The notes: a model not told the origin generated them from the sequence alone. DNA of 37,402 bases from an uncultured Clostridia bacterium (GCA_947628165.1 CANQYV010000009.1:1-37402); one strand, 5' to 3'. Shown: positions 7,231-15,787, counted from the stretch's first letter. Program-made: numbers and translations.

Positions 7231-7737
7231 ATGAACGAAAACGTTGTGAGCGCCCTCATAGAGATACCGCTCGGCTCGAAAAACAAGTACGAGCTCGACG
7301 AAAAGACAGGCCGCATCCACCTCGACCGCGTGCTCTATACCGCGATGTCGTATCCGGCGGAGTACGGGGTAATAGAGCACACGATAGCGCCGGACGGAGA
7401 CCCGCTCGACATTCTCGTCATAGGCAGCGAGAAAACGTTCCCGGGCTGCATAGTCCCCGCGCGCGTGCTCGGATATCTGAATATGAACGACAACGGCAAG
7501 ACGGACTACAAGCTCATCTCCGTCGTCGACTGCGACCCGAGATACAAGGACGTGAAGGAGCTCTCGGACCTCTCCGAGTTCATACTGCGCGAGATCGAGA
7601 ATTTCTTTCAGAATTATAAGGTGCTCGAGGGCGGCAAGGTCGTCGTCGGCCACTACCACCGCCGCGAGCGCGCGCTCGATATAATAAGGGAATGCCGCGA
7701 GCGCTACGACAACTCGGTCCTCGAGGTCGAGGAATAA
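7231..7737 (+). CDS. ppa: Inorganic pyrophosphatase (family I)
   Basis: 168 aa cytosolic enzyme that hydrolyses pyrophosphate. EIPLGSKNKYE near the start, YPAEYGVIEHT, and the metal-binding DGDPLDILV (DxDPxD) are all present, with VVDCDPRY later. The start is supported by AAGGGAGAG seven bases upstream; the longer track ORF begins inside the opposite gene. It ends 10 bp before the convergent thrB stop, with no visible terminator between them. The family often drives biosynthetic reactions that release PPi. Confidence 0.95.
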   Translation: MNENVVSALIEIPLGSKNKYELDEKTGRIHLDRVLYTAMSYPAEYGVIEHTIAPDGDPLDILVIGSEKTFPGCIVPARVLGYLNMNDNGKTDYKLISVVDCDPRYKDVKELSDLSEFILREIENFFQNYKVLEGGKVVVGHYHRRERALDIIRECRERYDNSVLEVEE

Positions 7738-7747
7738 GGGCGCAGGG

Positions 7748-8671
7748 TCAGATTATCAAAGCTCCCGTTCTGTCGGGCTCCATGACAAATACCCGCCAGT
7801 TTGTGCCGAGCGTTTCGCAGTAGCGTTCAAGCTCGGAAGCGACGCCATCCCCCCTGCGCGCGACGACAATGAGCGACGGGCCCGCGCCGCTTAAAAAGCC
7901 GCCGAACGCCCCCGAGTGCTCCGCCGCGTCTATGATGCCGTCCATGCCGTGGATCAGGCGGCTGCGGTACGGCTGGTGCATGCGGTCTCTCATCGCGACC
8001 GAGAGCTTGTCGTAATTTCCGGTCAGAAGGCTGCCGACGAGCAGCGCCGCCCGCGACGTGTTGTATACCGCCTGCTCGCGGCTGTATGACGGCGGCAGGA
8101 CGCGGCGCGCCTTTTCGGTCGGGAGCGGAAAATCAGGCACGAGAACTATAAATTCGAGCTCACGGGGAAGCGGCACGCGCAGATACTCGAACCGCCTGCC
8201 CTCGAGCGCGCCCACGACCATTTCGCCGAGAAAAGCGGGGGCGACGTTGTCGGGATGCCCCTCGAGCTTTACCGCCATGTGCAGAAGCTCGTCGCGCGAA
8301 AGCTCCGTTTCGCAGAGGCGGTCCGCTATGAGAAGGCCGGATACGATGCATGCGGCGCTGCTGCCGAGTCCGCGCGCGAGCGGGATCCTGTCGGTCTGGC
8401 GCAGCATAAAGCGCGGGAGAGGGCGCTTTTTTCGCTCCGAAAACCACTTTATCGTCTTATATATCAGATTCGTTTCGTCGAGGGGGATCGTCTGTCCCGC
8501 CTCGACGCTTTTGTCTATCTCGTTTCTGCTCTCGATTTTGAACGGCCCGTCAAAGGCGCATTCGCCGCCCGATGTGACGGTGACCTCGTTATAAAGCGAG
8601 AACGCCATCCCCGCGCTGTCGAAGCACGGGCCCATATTGGCGCTCGTCGCGGGAACTTTTACAGTAAACAT
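7748..8671 (-). CDS. thrB: Homoserine kinase
   Basis: 307 aa GHMP-family kinase that phosphorylates L-homoserine in threonine synthesis. VKVPATSANMGPCFDSAGMAFSLYN at the N-terminus and the ATP loop PLARGLGSSAACIVSG (about residues 85-100) are diagnostic, as is GGFLSGAGPSLIV near the C-terminus. The ATG at 8671 is chosen because GGAAAGC precedes it; the GTG at 8695 of the track has no ribosome site. It has its own promoter overlapping the end of the upstream kinase-like gene. No other threonine gene is adjacent. Confidence 0.92.
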   Translation of the reverse strand: MFTVKVPATSANMGPCFDSAGMAFSLYNEVTVTSGGECAFDGPFKIESRNEIDKSVEAGQTIPLDETNLIYKTIKWFSERKKRPLPRFMLRQTDRIPLARGLGSSAACIVSGLLIADRLCETELSRDELLHMAVKLEGHPDNVAPAFLGEMVVGALEGRRFEYLRVPLPRELEFIVLVPDFPLPTEKARRVLPPSYSREQAVYNTSRAALLVGSLLTGNYDKLSVAMRDRMHQPYRSRLIHGMDGIIDAAEHSGAFGGFLSGAGPSLIVVARRGDGVASELERYCETLGTNWRVFVMEPDRTGALII

Positions 8672-8715
8672 GCTTTCTTTGCTTTCCGGTGTCACAGATT
8701 AGGGTATTTTCGCAT

Positions 8716-8744
8716 ATTGTATCATGCGGGAAAAATAAAATCAA
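8716..8744 (-). promoter_or_regulatory. Sigma-A promoter of thrB
   Basis: Minus strand: TTGATT (8744-8739), 17-bp spacer, TACAAT (8721-8716). The -35 box overlaps the stop codon of the preceding gene. Confidence 0.7.
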
Positions 8745-9229
8745 GTGTCGGAGGCGGGGATGATGATGTCGACCTCGCCGGGCGCGGGCGCCTCAAAGCG
8801 CGAGGCGAATTTTTTCATCAGCCCCTCGTCTATTATGTAGGCGGACACGTCTCCCGACAAAACGGCGCGGTTGCGGCGCTCTATCCGAGCGCGCCATTCG
8901 TCCTCGGATATATCTATAAAGCATATCTCGAGCGGTATGCCGCGGCGGGAGAAATATTCCCTTATGTCGCCTCTCGCCTTTGACGTCCAGAGCCCCCAGT
9001 CAAGAACGACGTCGATGCCGCCCGAGACGATCTCCGCCGCCTTTGAAAGAAGATAGCGCTCGGTCCGCTCGGCGTATGTGTCGTGCGCCGCCCCCGCTTC
9101 CTGCCCGAAGAGGGCGAGCATGACCTCGTCTATCGAGAGGAGCACCGCGCCCGTCTTTTCCCGTATCTTGTTCGCGTATGATGTTTTTCCGCAGCATATC
9201 CTGCCGCATACAGCCGTCACTTTTGCCAT
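8741..9229 (-). CDS. P-loop NTPase, kinase-like (AAA_33 / zeta-toxin-like fold)
   Basis: 162 aa. The N-terminus holds a Walker A motif, CGRICCGKTSYANKI, followed by VLLSIDEVML, where an acidic pair occupies the nucleophile or Walker B position. VVLDWGLWTSKARGDIREYF and a lid region ERRNRAV follow. This arrangement resembles small nucleoside, aminoglycoside or tRNA kinases of the AAA_33 type. The substrate cannot be told. The ATG is supported by AAGGCGG upstream, with a TACAAT -10 box at 9267-9262 but a poor -35. No antitoxin-like gene is adjacent. Confidence 0.75.
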   Translation of the reverse strand: MAKVTAVCGRICCGKTSYANKIREKTGAVLLSIDEVMLALFGQEAGAAHDTYAERTERYLLSKAAEIVSGGIDVVLDWGLWTSKARGDIREYFSRRGIPLEICFIDISEDEWRARIERRNRAVLSGDVSAYIIDEGLMKKFASRFEAPAPGEVDIIIPASDT

Positions 9230-9302
9230 GGGGCACCGCCTTATTTCGTTCTTTCGGCTTCATTGTATCATAACCGTCGAAAAAAATCCATATGCCGCGT
9301 TA

Positions 9303-9331
9303 TTGACACGCCCCCGCCTTTGTGATAAAAT
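9303..9331 (+). promoter_or_regulatory. Sigma-A promoter of tRNA-Gln
   Basis: TTGACA (9303-9308), 17-bp spacer, TAAAAT (9326-9331), 21 nt before the tRNA. Confidence 0.85.
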
Positions 9332-9352
9332 ACCACCGTCGACAGTAGATAC

Positions 9353-9423
9353 TGGGATATGGTGTAATGGCAACACAAAAGACTTTGACTCTTTCATTGC
9401 AGGTTCGAATCCTGCTATCCCAG
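9353..9423 (+). tRNA. tRNA-Gln (anticodon TTG)
   Basis: Acceptor stem TGGGATA pairs with TATCCCA. The anticodon stem AAAGA/TCTTT encloses loop CTTTGAC, giving anticodon TTG, which reads CAA (Gln). The T arm is GCAGG-TTCGAAT-CCTGC. Discriminator G follows and no CCA is encoded. Confidence 0.95.
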
Positions 9424-9425
9424 AA

Positions 9426-9454
9426 AAAAGCGCCGAAAAAAAGCGGCGCTTTTT
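9426..9454 (+). terminator. Intrinsic terminator after tRNA-Gln
   Basis: AAAAGCGCCG and CGGCGCTTTT form a perfect stem with an A-rich loop, ending in a T-run. Confidence 0.9.
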
Positions 9455-9523
9455 CCTTTTCGGATTAAAACGGTATGCGACATTTTTCAACCCGCAGTTA
9501 AATCGAATTTGCCGAAACGGTTA

Positions 9524-9552
9524 TTGCGGTTTTCGCGGGGACAATATATAAT
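9524..9552 (+). promoter_or_regulatory. Sigma-A promoter of the frameshifted XRE gene
   Basis: TTGCGG (9524-9529), 17-bp spacer, TATAAT (9547-9552). Confidence 0.7.
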
Positions 9553-9593
9553 AAAATATATAATTGCAATCTTTATCTTTGCAGGGACAAAAA

Positions 9594-10672
9594 ATGACCA
9601 TCGGCGAAAAAATAAAGGAGCTGAGGCTCGCGCACGGGATGACGCAGGAAAAGCTCGCGGCGTATCTCAAGATCTCGTCGCAGTCCATCTCAAAATGGGA
9701 GAACAACAACGCCATGCCCGACGTGTCGCTGCTCGTTCCGCTCGCGAATTTTTCGGCGTCACGATGGATGAGCTTTTCGACAGGGACGCCGAGAGCGAGG
9801 CCGAGGAGGTCGAGAGCTATTTCGAGACGAGCGAGCGCCTTATGAGCGGCGGATGCCTCGAAGAGGACCTCGCGCTGTGGGAGGAGGCCGCCGAGCGCTT
9901 TCCCGGCAGCTTTCAGGTGCTGCACAGCCTCGCGCACGCGCTTTGGCGCTCGCTTCCTTACACGGACGCGCCGAGCGATGCCGACAGGAAGAACGCGGAG
10001 CGCGTTATCGACATCTGCCTCCGCATCCTCGACGACTGCACCGACAACGACATCAGAAATGGGGCGATACAGCTTCTCGCCTACACATACGGGCGCGAGG
10101 GCTATCCCTGCGCCGACGAGGAGCTCGCGGTAAAATACGCAAATATGGCTGGCACGCTGTACGCCTGCCGTGAGGAGCTGCTCGAAAACGCGTATTTCAC
10201 GGCGGAGAACAGACACAAGGCGAAGGAGCAGAGGCACAAGAACACCCTCTCCTATATCGATCTTGCGGCGATAAACATATTCAATGACGAGTACGACACG
10301 CCGGAGGAGGTCATATTCGCGTGCGAAACGGCGATAAAGCTGTGGGATACGCTGTTTTACGACGGCAACTACCTCGACCACAACGCAGATATCGCATATG
10401 TGAAGATGCTTTTGGCGGAGCAGTACGCGATTATTGGCGACAGAGAAAAGACGCTTTCGTCTCTGCGCGAGGCTTTGGGACACGCAAAGGCATACGACGG
10501 GATCATGCCCGGGCGGCACGCGTACACGAGCGCGTTTTTGTCGTCCGCCTCGTGTGAAACGCCGGACGGCGCGGGCGGCGAGCTCTCGTTCTGGCTGTCG
10601 GAGATAAGGGAGAACGACGCGTTTTTGTTCCTTCACGGCGACGCCGAATACGAAGAGCTGATAAACGGGTAA
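9594..10672 (+). pseudogene. XRE-family regulator with helical-repeat C-terminal domain, interrupted by a -1 bp frameshift
   Basis: The ATG at 9594 follows GCAGGGACAAAA. Residues 1-53 give a clear helix-turn-helix (IGEKIKELRLAHGMTQEKLAAYLKISSQSISKWENN). At the T-run 9749-9753 the frame changes: the first frame reads LANFSASRW and ends at 9845, while the next frame gives FFGVTMDELFDRD, the usual continuation of such regulators. It then continues as a helical, TPR-like domain (WEEAAERFPGSFQVLHSLAHALWRSLP and so on) to 10672. Adding one T (AAT TTT TTC) restores a single ORF of about 359 aa, typical for clostridial XRE-TPR proteins. Either this is a sequencing or assembly error, a recent pseudogene, or ribosomal slippage on TTT-T. 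The rest of the reading frame is intact, which argues that inactivation is recent or absent. Confidence 0.8.
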
Positions 10673-10686
10673 GGAAAAAAAGAAGA

Positions 10687-10721
10687 GGGGAGACGGTTTT
10701 AAAAACCGCCTCCCCGATTTT
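10687..10721 (+). terminator. Bidirectional intrinsic terminator between convergent genes
   Basis: GGGGAGaCGGTTTT and AAAACCGcCTCCCC form a long stem with one mismatch. It is followed by GATTTTG on the plus strand and CTCTTCTTTTTTT on the minus strand, so it serves the XRE gene and the cys operon. Confidence 0.85.
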
Positions 10722-10730
10722 GTCGTCGGC

Positions 10731-11918
10731 TCATTTGCCCTTCGTGCCGAGCCTTTCGTCTGACAGCTTATCGAAAAATATCGCCCAGCGGACGACCTCG
10801 CCCGGGTCGCCCATCGGCGAGAGCTGAAGGAGCGTCTTGTCGTGATAGATGTCGAAGCGCTTGCCGACCGTTATCGGGACGGCGGGGATCTGAGACGTCG
10901 GCAGCTCGAAGGCGAGATGCTCGCCGAAGAGCGTGCCGTCAAACGTGAATTTTTCCCTGTCGAGCGTGCAGTGCGCCTTGCCCGCGCCTTTTACGACGTA
11001 GCCTTTTTCGTCCGTGGAGCCGACGGTGAAGTCGCCCGCGAGCGGAGTTGAGATGTCGAAACTTTCGTACTGCCAGTCGTACCAGCCGCCGACGGTCTCA
11101 AACGGCGCGCCGGTCAGCACATAATCGCGGGAGAGCACCGCGTCCATTCCGCAGGAGGCGCATTTGATGTGCGAGCCGCCCGCGGTGAGCGTGCGCTCCG
11201 CGCCGCAGGAGGGGCACTTATAAAGGATACCGTCGAGCCCCGCAGTCGTGTCGCGGGTCGAATATTTTATTCCGCGGCACGAGATCTCGTCGTCGTGGCG
11301 CAGCTTGTCCGAAACGAGGCCGAATATCTCGTCCCTGCTCATCGAAGGTATCTCGTCGGCGGAGAGAAGCTTTTCGGTCTCTATCATTATCCTGCCGCGC
11401 CGCGCGCCGCGCCCCCACTTCGGGAACGTGAGCGCCGCACCCGTCGGGGTGACGCGGTAGACGTCGACACGGAGCTTTCTCACGAGCTCCGCCGTGCCCT
11501 CCGTTATCCGCATGGAATGCGCTGTCCACGTCAGCCTGCCCTCGGGAAAGAGGACTATTATCCTACCGTCGCGCGCGGCGCGCATCATGTTGAGCACCGT
11601 GCCTGCGTCGCTGTCGAACATACGCTTCGTTATGACGTGCAGCGGAGAGAGGATCGGGCGCAGAAAGCGCTTTGCCCAGAAATGGGCGCTGAGGACGAAC
11701 GTCGCTCTGTGCGGCAGCAGCGCCATGCCGACGAGGAAATGATCCCTGTCGGAAAGATGGTTCGCGAGCACGAGCGCCGGTCCCTTTATGTCGCGGATGC
11801 CGCTTTTGTCGACCGTGACGCGGTATCTTATCCTCATGTAGAGGGACACGAGGGCCGCGGCGGGATAGTAGAGGATCGCTGCCGGGGGCGGGAATTTCCT
11901 GCGTTTTTTCTTTTTCAC
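10731..11918 (-). CDS. PlsC-like 1-acylglycerol-3-phosphate acyltransferase with C-terminal zinc ribbon
   Basis: 395 aa. The first 200 residues carry the acyltransferase block NHLSDRDHF (H-x4-D motif), FVLSAHFWAKRF and LFPEGRLTW (block with PEG), as in lysophosphatidate acyltransferases. The N-terminal basic and hydrophobic stretch should attach it to the membrane. The second half is unusual: a CPSCGAERTLTAGGSHIKCASCG zinc ribbon (about residues 230-255) followed by a beta-rich domain of about 130 aa to the end. The substrate may be phospholipid or something else; the extra domain is not explained. It is last in the T-box operon, 4 bp after the cysS stop, and is followed by a terminator. Confidence 0.8.
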   Translation of the reverse strand: MKKKKRRKFPPPAAILYYPAAALVSLYMRIRYRVTVDKSGIRDIKGPALVLANHLSDRDHFLVGMALLPHRATFVLSAHFWAKRFLRPILSPLHVITKRMFDSDAGTVLNMMRAARDGRIIVLFPEGRLTWTAHSMRITEGTAELVRKLRVDVYRVTPTGAALTFPKWGRGARRGRIMIETEKLLSADEIPSMSRDEIFGLVSDKLRHDDEISCRGIKYSTRDTTAGLDGILYKCPSCGAERTLTAGGSHIKCASCGMDAVLSRDYVLTGAPFETVGGWYDWQYESFDISTPLAGDFTVGSTDEKGYVVKGAGKAHCTLDREKFTFDGTLFGEHLAFELPTSQIPAVPITVGKRFDIYHDKTLLQLSPMGDPGEVVRWAIFFDKLSDERLGTKGK

Positions 11919-11922
11919 GTCT

Positions 11923-13362
11923 TTATTTCTGCGCCCCGCTCACCGTGTAACGGGTGCCTTCGGGCGTGTCTATGAGAGTTACTCCGCGTGCGGAAAGCTC
12001 ATTTCTTATCGCGTCCGCGAGCGCGAAGTCGCGGTTCTTTTTCGCCTCCGCCCGCCTTGCTATCGCGGCGAGGATCTCGGGGTCGCCCTCTTCCGCCTGA
12101 CGCTTTGCCTCGTCTGCGTCGCGGCGAGCCTTTGCGTTTTTGGCGATGTCGAGGCAGAGCACGCGGTCGAAATCCTCTATGAGCGAAAGCTTAGTTTTGT
12201 CGTTCGTGTCGGCCTTTAATACGTCGTAGAGCGCGGTTATTGCAAGGGATGTGTTTATGTCGTTGTCGAGCGCGTCCGTGAAGCGGCGTTTGTATTCTTC
12301 AAACGCCGCGGCGTCGATGTCGCCGTCTCCCTCGGCATACAGCTGTGCGACGCGGGAGACGAGCTTATCGTATGTGCCGCGCGCGTTTTCAAGCGCGTCC
12401 CAGGAGAAAACGAGGGATTTGCGGTAGTGGGAGCCGAGGCAGAAGAAGCGGTAAACGACGGGGGAGATCCCCTTGTCCTCGAGCGTTCCGAGCGTCAGAA
12501 ATTCTCCCTTCGACTTCGACATTTTTCCGCTCTGCGTATTGAGGTGGAGCACATGGAACCAGTACGAGCACCATTTGTGCCCGAGGTAGGCCTCCGACTG
12601 CGCTATCTCGTTCGTATGATGGGGGAAGGCGTTGTCAATGCCGCCGCAGTGGATATCGAGATATTCGCCCAAGTGCTTCATCGATATGGCGGAGCACTCG
12701 ATGTGCCAGCCGGGATATCCGAGCCCCCAGGGTGAGTTCCATTTGAGCTCCTGATCCTCGAATTTGCTCTTCGTGAACCAGAGCGCGAAGTCGCACTTAT
12801 TGCGCTTTGCGTCGTCCGCCTCGACGCCCTCGCGGACGCCGACGGCGAGGTCCTCCTCGTTCTGACGGTTGAAGACGTAGTAGTTCTCGAGCTTCGAGGT
12901 GTCAAAATACACGTTCCCGCCCGAAACGTAGGCGTAACCCGTATCGATGAGCTTTTTTATTATCTTGATATATTCTCCGATGCAGTGAGTCGCGGGCTCG
13001 ACGACGTCGGGGCGGCGTATATTGAGCTTTTTGCAGTCCTCGAAAAACGCGTCGGTGTAGAATTTCGCTATTTCGAGCACCGTCTTGTGCTCGCGTCTCG
13101 CGCCCGTCAGCATTTTGTCCTCGCCGTCGTCGGAGTCGCCGGCGAGGTGGCCGACGTCGGTGATGTTCATGACGCGCTTGACGTCGTAGCCGGAATAACG
13201 CAGATATCGGTCGAGGATGTCCTCCATGATGTATGTGCGGAGGTTTCCTATGTGCGCGAAGTGATATACCGTCGGTCCGCATGTGTACATTCCGACCTTG
13301 CCCTCCTCATGCGGGCGGAACGGCTCGCGTTCGCGGGAGAGGGAATTATAAAGATACAGCAT
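11923..13362 (-). CDS. cysS: Cysteinyl-tRNA synthetase
   Basis: 479 aa class I synthetase. MYTCGPTVYHFAHIGNLRTYI holds the zinc cysteine and the HIGH-like HIGN motif, and KMSKSKGEF is the KMSKS motif. ECSAISMKHLGEYLDIHCGGIDNAFPHHTNE carries further zinc and active-site residues. The C-terminal helical domain ends in a basic, Ala/Lys/Arg/Glu-rich helix. It attaches cysteine to tRNA-Cys. It lies third in the operon behind a T-box leader, which fits control by uncharged tRNA-Cys. Confidence 0.97.
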   Translation of the reverse strand: MLYLYNSLSREREPFRPHEEGKVGMYTCGPTVYHFAHIGNLRTYIMEDILDRYLRYSGYDVKRVMNITDVGHLAGDSDDGEDKMLTGARREHKTVLEIAKFYTDAFFEDCKKLNIRRPDVVEPATHCIGEYIKIIKKLIDTGYAYVSGGNVYFDTSKLENYYVFNRQNEEDLAVGVREGVEADDAKRNKCDFALWFTKSKFEDQELKWNSPWGLGYPGWHIECSAISMKHLGEYLDIHCGGIDNAFPHHTNEIAQSEAYLGHKWCSYWFHVLHLNTQSGKMSKSKGEFLTLGTLEDKGISPVVYRFFCLGSHYRKSLVFSWDALENARGTYDKLVSRVAQLYAEGDGDIDAAAFEEYKRRFTDALDNDINTSLAITALYDVLKADTNDKTKLSLIEDFDRVLCLDIAKNAKARRDADEAKRQAEEGDPEILAAIARRAEAKKNRDFALADAIRNELSARGVTLIDTPEGTRYTVSGAQK

Positions 13363-13381
13363 AAGATGTCTCCTCGATATA

Positions 13382-14725
13382 TTATCTTTGAGGCGGGTAT
13401 ATATCGTTATTGCCGCCGTTGTTTTCGCCGTCGACGTTCACCGTTATCGTGCCGCTGACGGCCTTTTTGCGGCTCACGTCCGAAAGGACGATGACGGAGG
13501 CGCACGCGACCGCGACGACCGCGGACACGACGAGAGTTATTATCACCTCCGCGGGGGACGAGTCCTCGCGCATCAGAGGGATGTAGTTGGCGAGGTTGAA
13601 GCCCATGTGAAGGATGAAGGGCGCGAGCACGGTCTCAAACTTGACGTAAGTATATGCGAGCATTAGTCCGAGCACGGTCGCGTAGCAGAAGGCGATGAAC
13701 ACGCCGTGCGCCATGCCGAACGCGGCGGCGGAGATGATGACGGCGGCGGCCGTCGGCATCCCGCGGCGGAGCCGCGTGTATATGCAGCCGCGGAAGATGA
13801 GCTCTTCAACGAGCGGCCCCATTATACCGACGGCGACGATCTCGACTATGAACTGTACCGGGCCCTCGCTGTGCCCCATGTATTCGTATACGGAGTTGAA
13901 ATTCTCCAGCATCTCCTGAGACCAGGGGATAAGGTTGACGACCATCGTGACGAGGAACTGCACCGCGACGCCGAGCGGGAAGAGCAGCGCCGCCTTCCAT
14001 GTGCGGAGGGGGTAAAAGCCCGTGTGCTCGGAGAACGGGCGGTGTTTGAGCGCCGCTGTGACTGCGAGCGCCACTATAGTTAAAACCGAAGATGTAAGGC
14101 TTATGAGGTTGAAATCGAGATCGGTGAGATCCTCCGTGATCTTATCCTGCATCTCCCCGATTATCCTGTCGTATTCTTCGTCAGAGATATACCCATTGTC
14201 GGGAATCTCGTCCATGTATTCGTCAAAAAAATCGGTATACATGCCGGCTGCGCGGACGAAGATAAAGCCGAAGGTGACTATCGTCTGGCAGAGGAAAAAG
14301 AGAAGGAAGTAGAGCGCGGCGTGACCTAGCGCGGAGAAGAATTTCTGCGACGGCGTCTTTTCGCGCCTGACGGGCGGGACGTACGGAGGCGGGACCGTGT
14401 AGCCGCTGTTGTTGTAGCCGTAGTAGCCGTAGCCGCCGCCGTTATACGGACCGAACCTGCCCTGAGGCACGTTGTCGGGGCGGCCGGTGCCCGCGCCGTT
14501 TCCGCCGTAGCCGCCTCCGTTGCCGTTTCCGCCGTTCGTGAACGGCGGAGGCGTGCCGGGGGCCTTCGCGCCGTCGGCGCCGTTATTTTCGGGAGGAGCT
14601 GTCAGTCCGTCGTCGGCAGACTCGGACTTTACTTCTATTTCGGAATCGTCGGTGAAGGATTTGCCGCAGTAGGGGCAGTACTGAAATCCGTCATCGGACA
14701 TGCGAAAGCAGCGTTTGCAGATCAT
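13382..14725 (-). CDS. CPBP-family intramembrane metalloprotease with N-terminal zinc ribbon
   Basis: 447 aa. The N-terminus CKRCFRMSDDGFQYCPYCGKSF is a two-CxxC zinc ribbon, followed by a linker of about 90 aa rich in Gly, Asn, Tyr and Pro. The membrane half contains the CPBP (Abi/CAAX protease) motifs EELIFRGCIYTRL (EExxxR), FGMAHGVF (FxxxH) and HMGFNLAN (HxxxN), within about eight hydrophobic segments. Related proteins cleave prenylated or membrane substrates or give bacteriocin self-immunity; the substrate here is unknown. It overlaps cysE by 4 nt (ATGA) and precedes cysS by 20 bp, an unexpected partner for cysteine genes. Confidence 0.88.
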   Translation of the reverse strand: MICKRCFRMSDDGFQYCPYCGKSFTDDSEIEVKSESADDGLTAPPENNGADGAKAPGTPPPFTNGGNGNGGGYGGNGAGTGRPDNVPQGRFGPYNGGGYGYYGYNNSGYTVPPPYVPPVRREKTPSQKFFSALGHAALYFLLFFLCQTIVTFGFIFVRAAGMYTDFFDEYMDEIPDNGYISDEEYDRIIGEMQDKITEDLTDLDFNLISLTSSVLTIVALAVTAALKHRPFSEHTGFYPLRTWKAALLFPLGVAVQFLVTMVVNLIPWSQEMLENFNSVYEYMGHSEGPVQFIVEIVAVGIMGPLVEELIFRGCIYTRLRRGMPTAAAVIISAAAFGMAHGVFIAFCYATVLGLMLAYTYVKFETVLAPFILHMGFNLANYIPLMREDSSPAEVIITLVVSAVVAVACASVIVLSDVSRKKAVSGTITVNVDGENNGGNNDIYPPQR

Positions 14726-15489
14726 TTTTCATTTTTTCCTTTCCTTTTGGTTTGTTTAACGTCCTGAATATCGCCGTCGGCGGTGTCGACGGCAGGGAGC
14801 CGTTTTTTGAGCTCCGACAGCTCGAATTCGATCTCGCAGAGCTTCGCGGAAACGGGGTCTGGTATGTGCACCTGATCGAGCTCGTCGACTCTGTGGCCGT
14901 TCATCTTCACCGTGCGTGCCGGTATGCCGACGGCGGTGCTGTTTGCGGGGACGGAGGAGAGCACGACGGCGCCCGCCGCGATCTTTGCCCCGTCGCCTAT
15001 CTCAAAGCCGCCGAGTATCTTGGCGCCTGCTCCCACCATGACGCCGCGCCCGAGCGTCGGATGGCGCTTGCCCTGCTCCTTCCCGTTGCCTCCGAGCGTG
15101 ACGCACTGGTATATGGTGCAGTCGTCGCCGACCTCGGCGGTCTCGCCGATGACGACGGCACCGCCGTGATCTATGAAAAGACCGTGCCCGAGCTTCGCGC
15201 CGGGGTGTATCTCGATGCCGGTGAGCGCCCGCGCCGCCTGACTTATCGCGCGTGCGGAGAAATAGTGTCCTCTTTCGTAAAGCGCGTGCGAGGCGCGGTG
15301 CGCCCATATCGCGTGGACTCCGGGATAGAGCAGCGCCGCCTCGAGGTCGCTCCTCGCCGCGGGGTCGCGGTCGCGGACGGCCTTTATGTCGCGGCGCGCC
15401 TCCGTTACGGCGTCGGAAACGCTCTTCTTTATTCGTCCTGCGAGCCGGTCCGCCTCGACCCCGCCCGTAAATGATATGATCATTCTCAA
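14722..15489 (-). CDS. cysE: Serine O-acetyltransferase
   Basis: Acetylates L-serine with acetyl-CoA, the first step of cysteine synthesis. The N-terminal helical region (DRDPAARSDLEAALLYPGVHAIWAHRASHALY) and a left-handed hexapeptide beta-helix (IHPGAKLGHGLFIDHGGAVVIGETAEVGDDCTIYQCVTLGG ... GAGAKILGGFEIGDGAKIAAGAVV) are characteristic. The 319-aa track ORF runs into the T-box leader. A GAAGGAGG ribosome site eight bases before a TTG at 15489 favours that start (255 aa, LRMIISF); the ATG at 15483 is the alternative (253 aa). It is the first gene of the operon. Confidence 0.93.
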   Translation of the reverse strand: MRMIISFTGGVEADRLAGRIKKSVSDAVTEARRDIKAVRDRDPAARSDLEAALLYPGVHAIWAHRASHALYERGHYFSARAISQAARALTGIEIHPGAKLGHGLFIDHGGAVVIGETAEVGDDCTIYQCVTLGGNGKEQGKRHPTLGRGVMVGAGAKILGGFEIGDGAKIAAGAVVLSSVPANSTAVGIPARTVKMNGHRVDELDQVHIPDPVSAKLCEIEFELSELKKRLPAVDTADGDIQDVKQTKRKGKNEK

Positions 15490-15546
15490 AATATCAGCCT
15501 CCTTCGTATATTCGGTCTTATAGGGAAGCGCGCGGCACCGAAACAA

Positions 15547-15781
15547 AAAAGCCGCCCTCCCGTGAAATTTCACGGGAGGCGGTATGCCGCGGTTCCACTC
15601 CGATTTGTCGCTCTCTTCCGTATAACGTCCGGTGACGCCGCGGGATACTGAAATTTCCCCCGCAGAGACTCGCGGACGCACATACGGGGCGCGCGTCCGT
15701 CTCTCTCAGCTTTAAAGACGGTCTCTTTGACGCGGGCAAATCCCGTTTTCTTTCCGGTCAACGTCTGTTTCATATTGCGTT
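15547..15781 (-). promoter_or_regulatory. T-box leader of the cysE-cysS operon
   Basis: On the minus strand the antiterminator element GAGTGGAACCGCGG (15600-15587) matches the T-box consensus. It is followed by the alternative terminator CCGCCTCCCGTGAAA/TTTCACGGGAGGGCGG and TTTTTT. Upstream lies about 180 nt of structured RNA with AGAGAGAC/GTCTCT pairing and a CGGACGC/GCGTCCG hairpin, consistent with stem I. A TGC triplet at 15664-15662, just 3' of that stem, is a candidate cysteine specifier, but I could not fold the specifier loop with certainty. Gene content (cysE, cysS) independently points to tRNA-Cys sensing. Confidence 0.9.
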
Positions 15782-15787
15782 TACTAC

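Noticed and set aside
9509-9750. N-terminal part of the 387-aa ORF (9509-10672)
   Set aside because: It runs out of frame through the helix-turn-helix of the XRE gene; the real N-terminus lies in the other frame from 9594.
14341-14560. Repetitive ccg/ttg-rich stretch as a DNA repeat or CRISPR
   Set aside because: It encodes the Gly/Tyr/Asn-rich linker of the CPBP protein; no regular repeat-spacer units occur here or elsewhere.
15490-15681. N-terminal part of the 319-aa cysE ORF
   Set aside because: It is a translation of the T-box antiterminator and terminator; a GAAGGAGG site marks the start near 15489.
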